A stretch of DNA of 64,000 nucleotides from Acaudatibacter sp963835495 (lineage in GTDB: Bacteria; Pseudomonadota; Alphaproteobacteria; Caulobacterales; Caulobacteraceae): assembly GCA_963835495.1 (NCBI GenBank), contig CAWIFQ010000005.1, forward strand, positions 372,001-436,000, given 5' to 3'. The notes beneath the pieces are model-generated. The model was given only the letters and a program-made list of their open reading frames with translations, did not search any database and was not told the DNA's origin. The position numbers were made by a program, and so were the translations under genes. This document shows positions 63,840-64,000 of this stretch, in pieces; position 1 is the stretch's first letter, and each line of letters opens with the position of its first letter.

Positions 63840-64000
63840 CTAGGCGACCGGCGCCGGCCCGATGTAGCGCGCCCGCGGCCGGATCAGCGCGCCGGTGGTG
63901 ATCTGCTCGATCGCGTGGGCCAGCCAGCCGGCGGTGCGGGCCAGGGCGAAGAGGGCGAACGGCGCCTCGGCGGGCAGGCCAAGGGAATGGCGCAGGACGA
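63840..64000 (-). CDS. Citrate synthase family protein, C-terminus (partial)
   Basis: The last 53 residues are visible: LRHSLGLPAEAPFALFALARTAGWLAHAIEQ and LIRPRARYIGPAPVA to a TAG at 63840-63842. This is the C-terminal helix region of citrate or 2-methylcitrate synthase, with the Arg-Pro-Arg-Ala-Arg-Tyr and Gly-Pro end typical of the family. The catalytic residues and start lie beyond the edge. Confidence 0.9.
   Translation of the reverse strand, partial: VLRHSLGLPAEAPFALFALARTAGWLAHAIEQITTGALIRPRARYIGPAPVA

Overview
The window looks like chromosome of a high-GC alphaproteobacterium, most likely a Caulobacteraceae member such as Phenylobacterium or a relative. This is inference from three things: about 70% GC with strong third-position bias; an alphaproteobacterial block ccmI-ccmE-ccmF-ccmH-degP-(feuP-feuQ-like pair)-glnE that matches the cycHJKL-degP-feuPQ-glnE order known in rhizobia; and an rnd-lptC-lptA-lptB block. 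I see no plasmid, phage, insertion sequence, CRISPR array or recognisable defence island. Most genes are ordinary housekeeping or lipid and xenobiotic metabolism genes.

Layout. 1-5.3 kb: a phytanoyl-CoA dioxygenase-like and a GFA-like gene face an auto-regulated GntR/SPFH/small membrane protein/serine hydrolase operon that ends in a palindromic repeat. 5.5-7.4 kb: uvrC. 7.5-13.6 kb: a decayed Baeyer-Villiger-type monooxygenase, a MarR regulator and a membrane protein sharing one operator, then an ABC exporter and an epoxide-hydrolase-like gene that each carry one frameshift. 13.7-20.3 kb: an LLM flavin oxidoreductase, a crotonase, a degenerate GDPD, an epimerase, a YkgJ protein, pgsA, a GNAT enzyme and a pirin. 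20.3-25.7 kb: an Lrp regulator divergent from a one-chain indolepyruvate:ferredoxin oxidoreductase, an LhgO-like oxidase and tRNA-Met(CAT). 26-31.6 kb: an outer-membrane barrel, an exported protein, a degenerate kinase-receiver protein, two tandem hairpins and two acyl-CoA dehydrogenases. 31.7-39.8 kb: pepN, a receiver protein, a PleC/DivJ-type kinase, an ECF sigma cassette and one low-GC gene.

39.8-50.8 kb (all minus strand) reads ccmI, ccmE, ccmF, ccmH (haem delivery and ligation to c-type cytochromes), degP (periplasmic protease), an OmpR-type regulator with its kinase, and glnE. 51-55.5 kb: exported proteins, including an AprI/Inh-type protease inhibitor, plus a PrpD-family enzyme. 55.6-58.5 kb: lptB, lptA, lptC, an RNase D and tRNA-Leu(CAG). 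58.6-64 kb: two TetR regulators, one translationally coupled to a flavin hydroxylase, a 58-residue membrane protein, an NDUFA9-like protein, a frameshifted P-loop kinase, an NTF2-fold protein and the C-terminus of citrate synthase.

The most interesting signals are structural. A 156-bp palindromic element sits in frame inside ccmF. Nested inverted repeats run into the serine hydrolase stop. Two sibling hairpins occupy 29.09-29.26 kb. Regulator operators overlap start codons. At least six otherwise conserved genes carry single-base indels, which raises the question of sequence errors versus gene decay. I did not find a convincing new multi-gene system.
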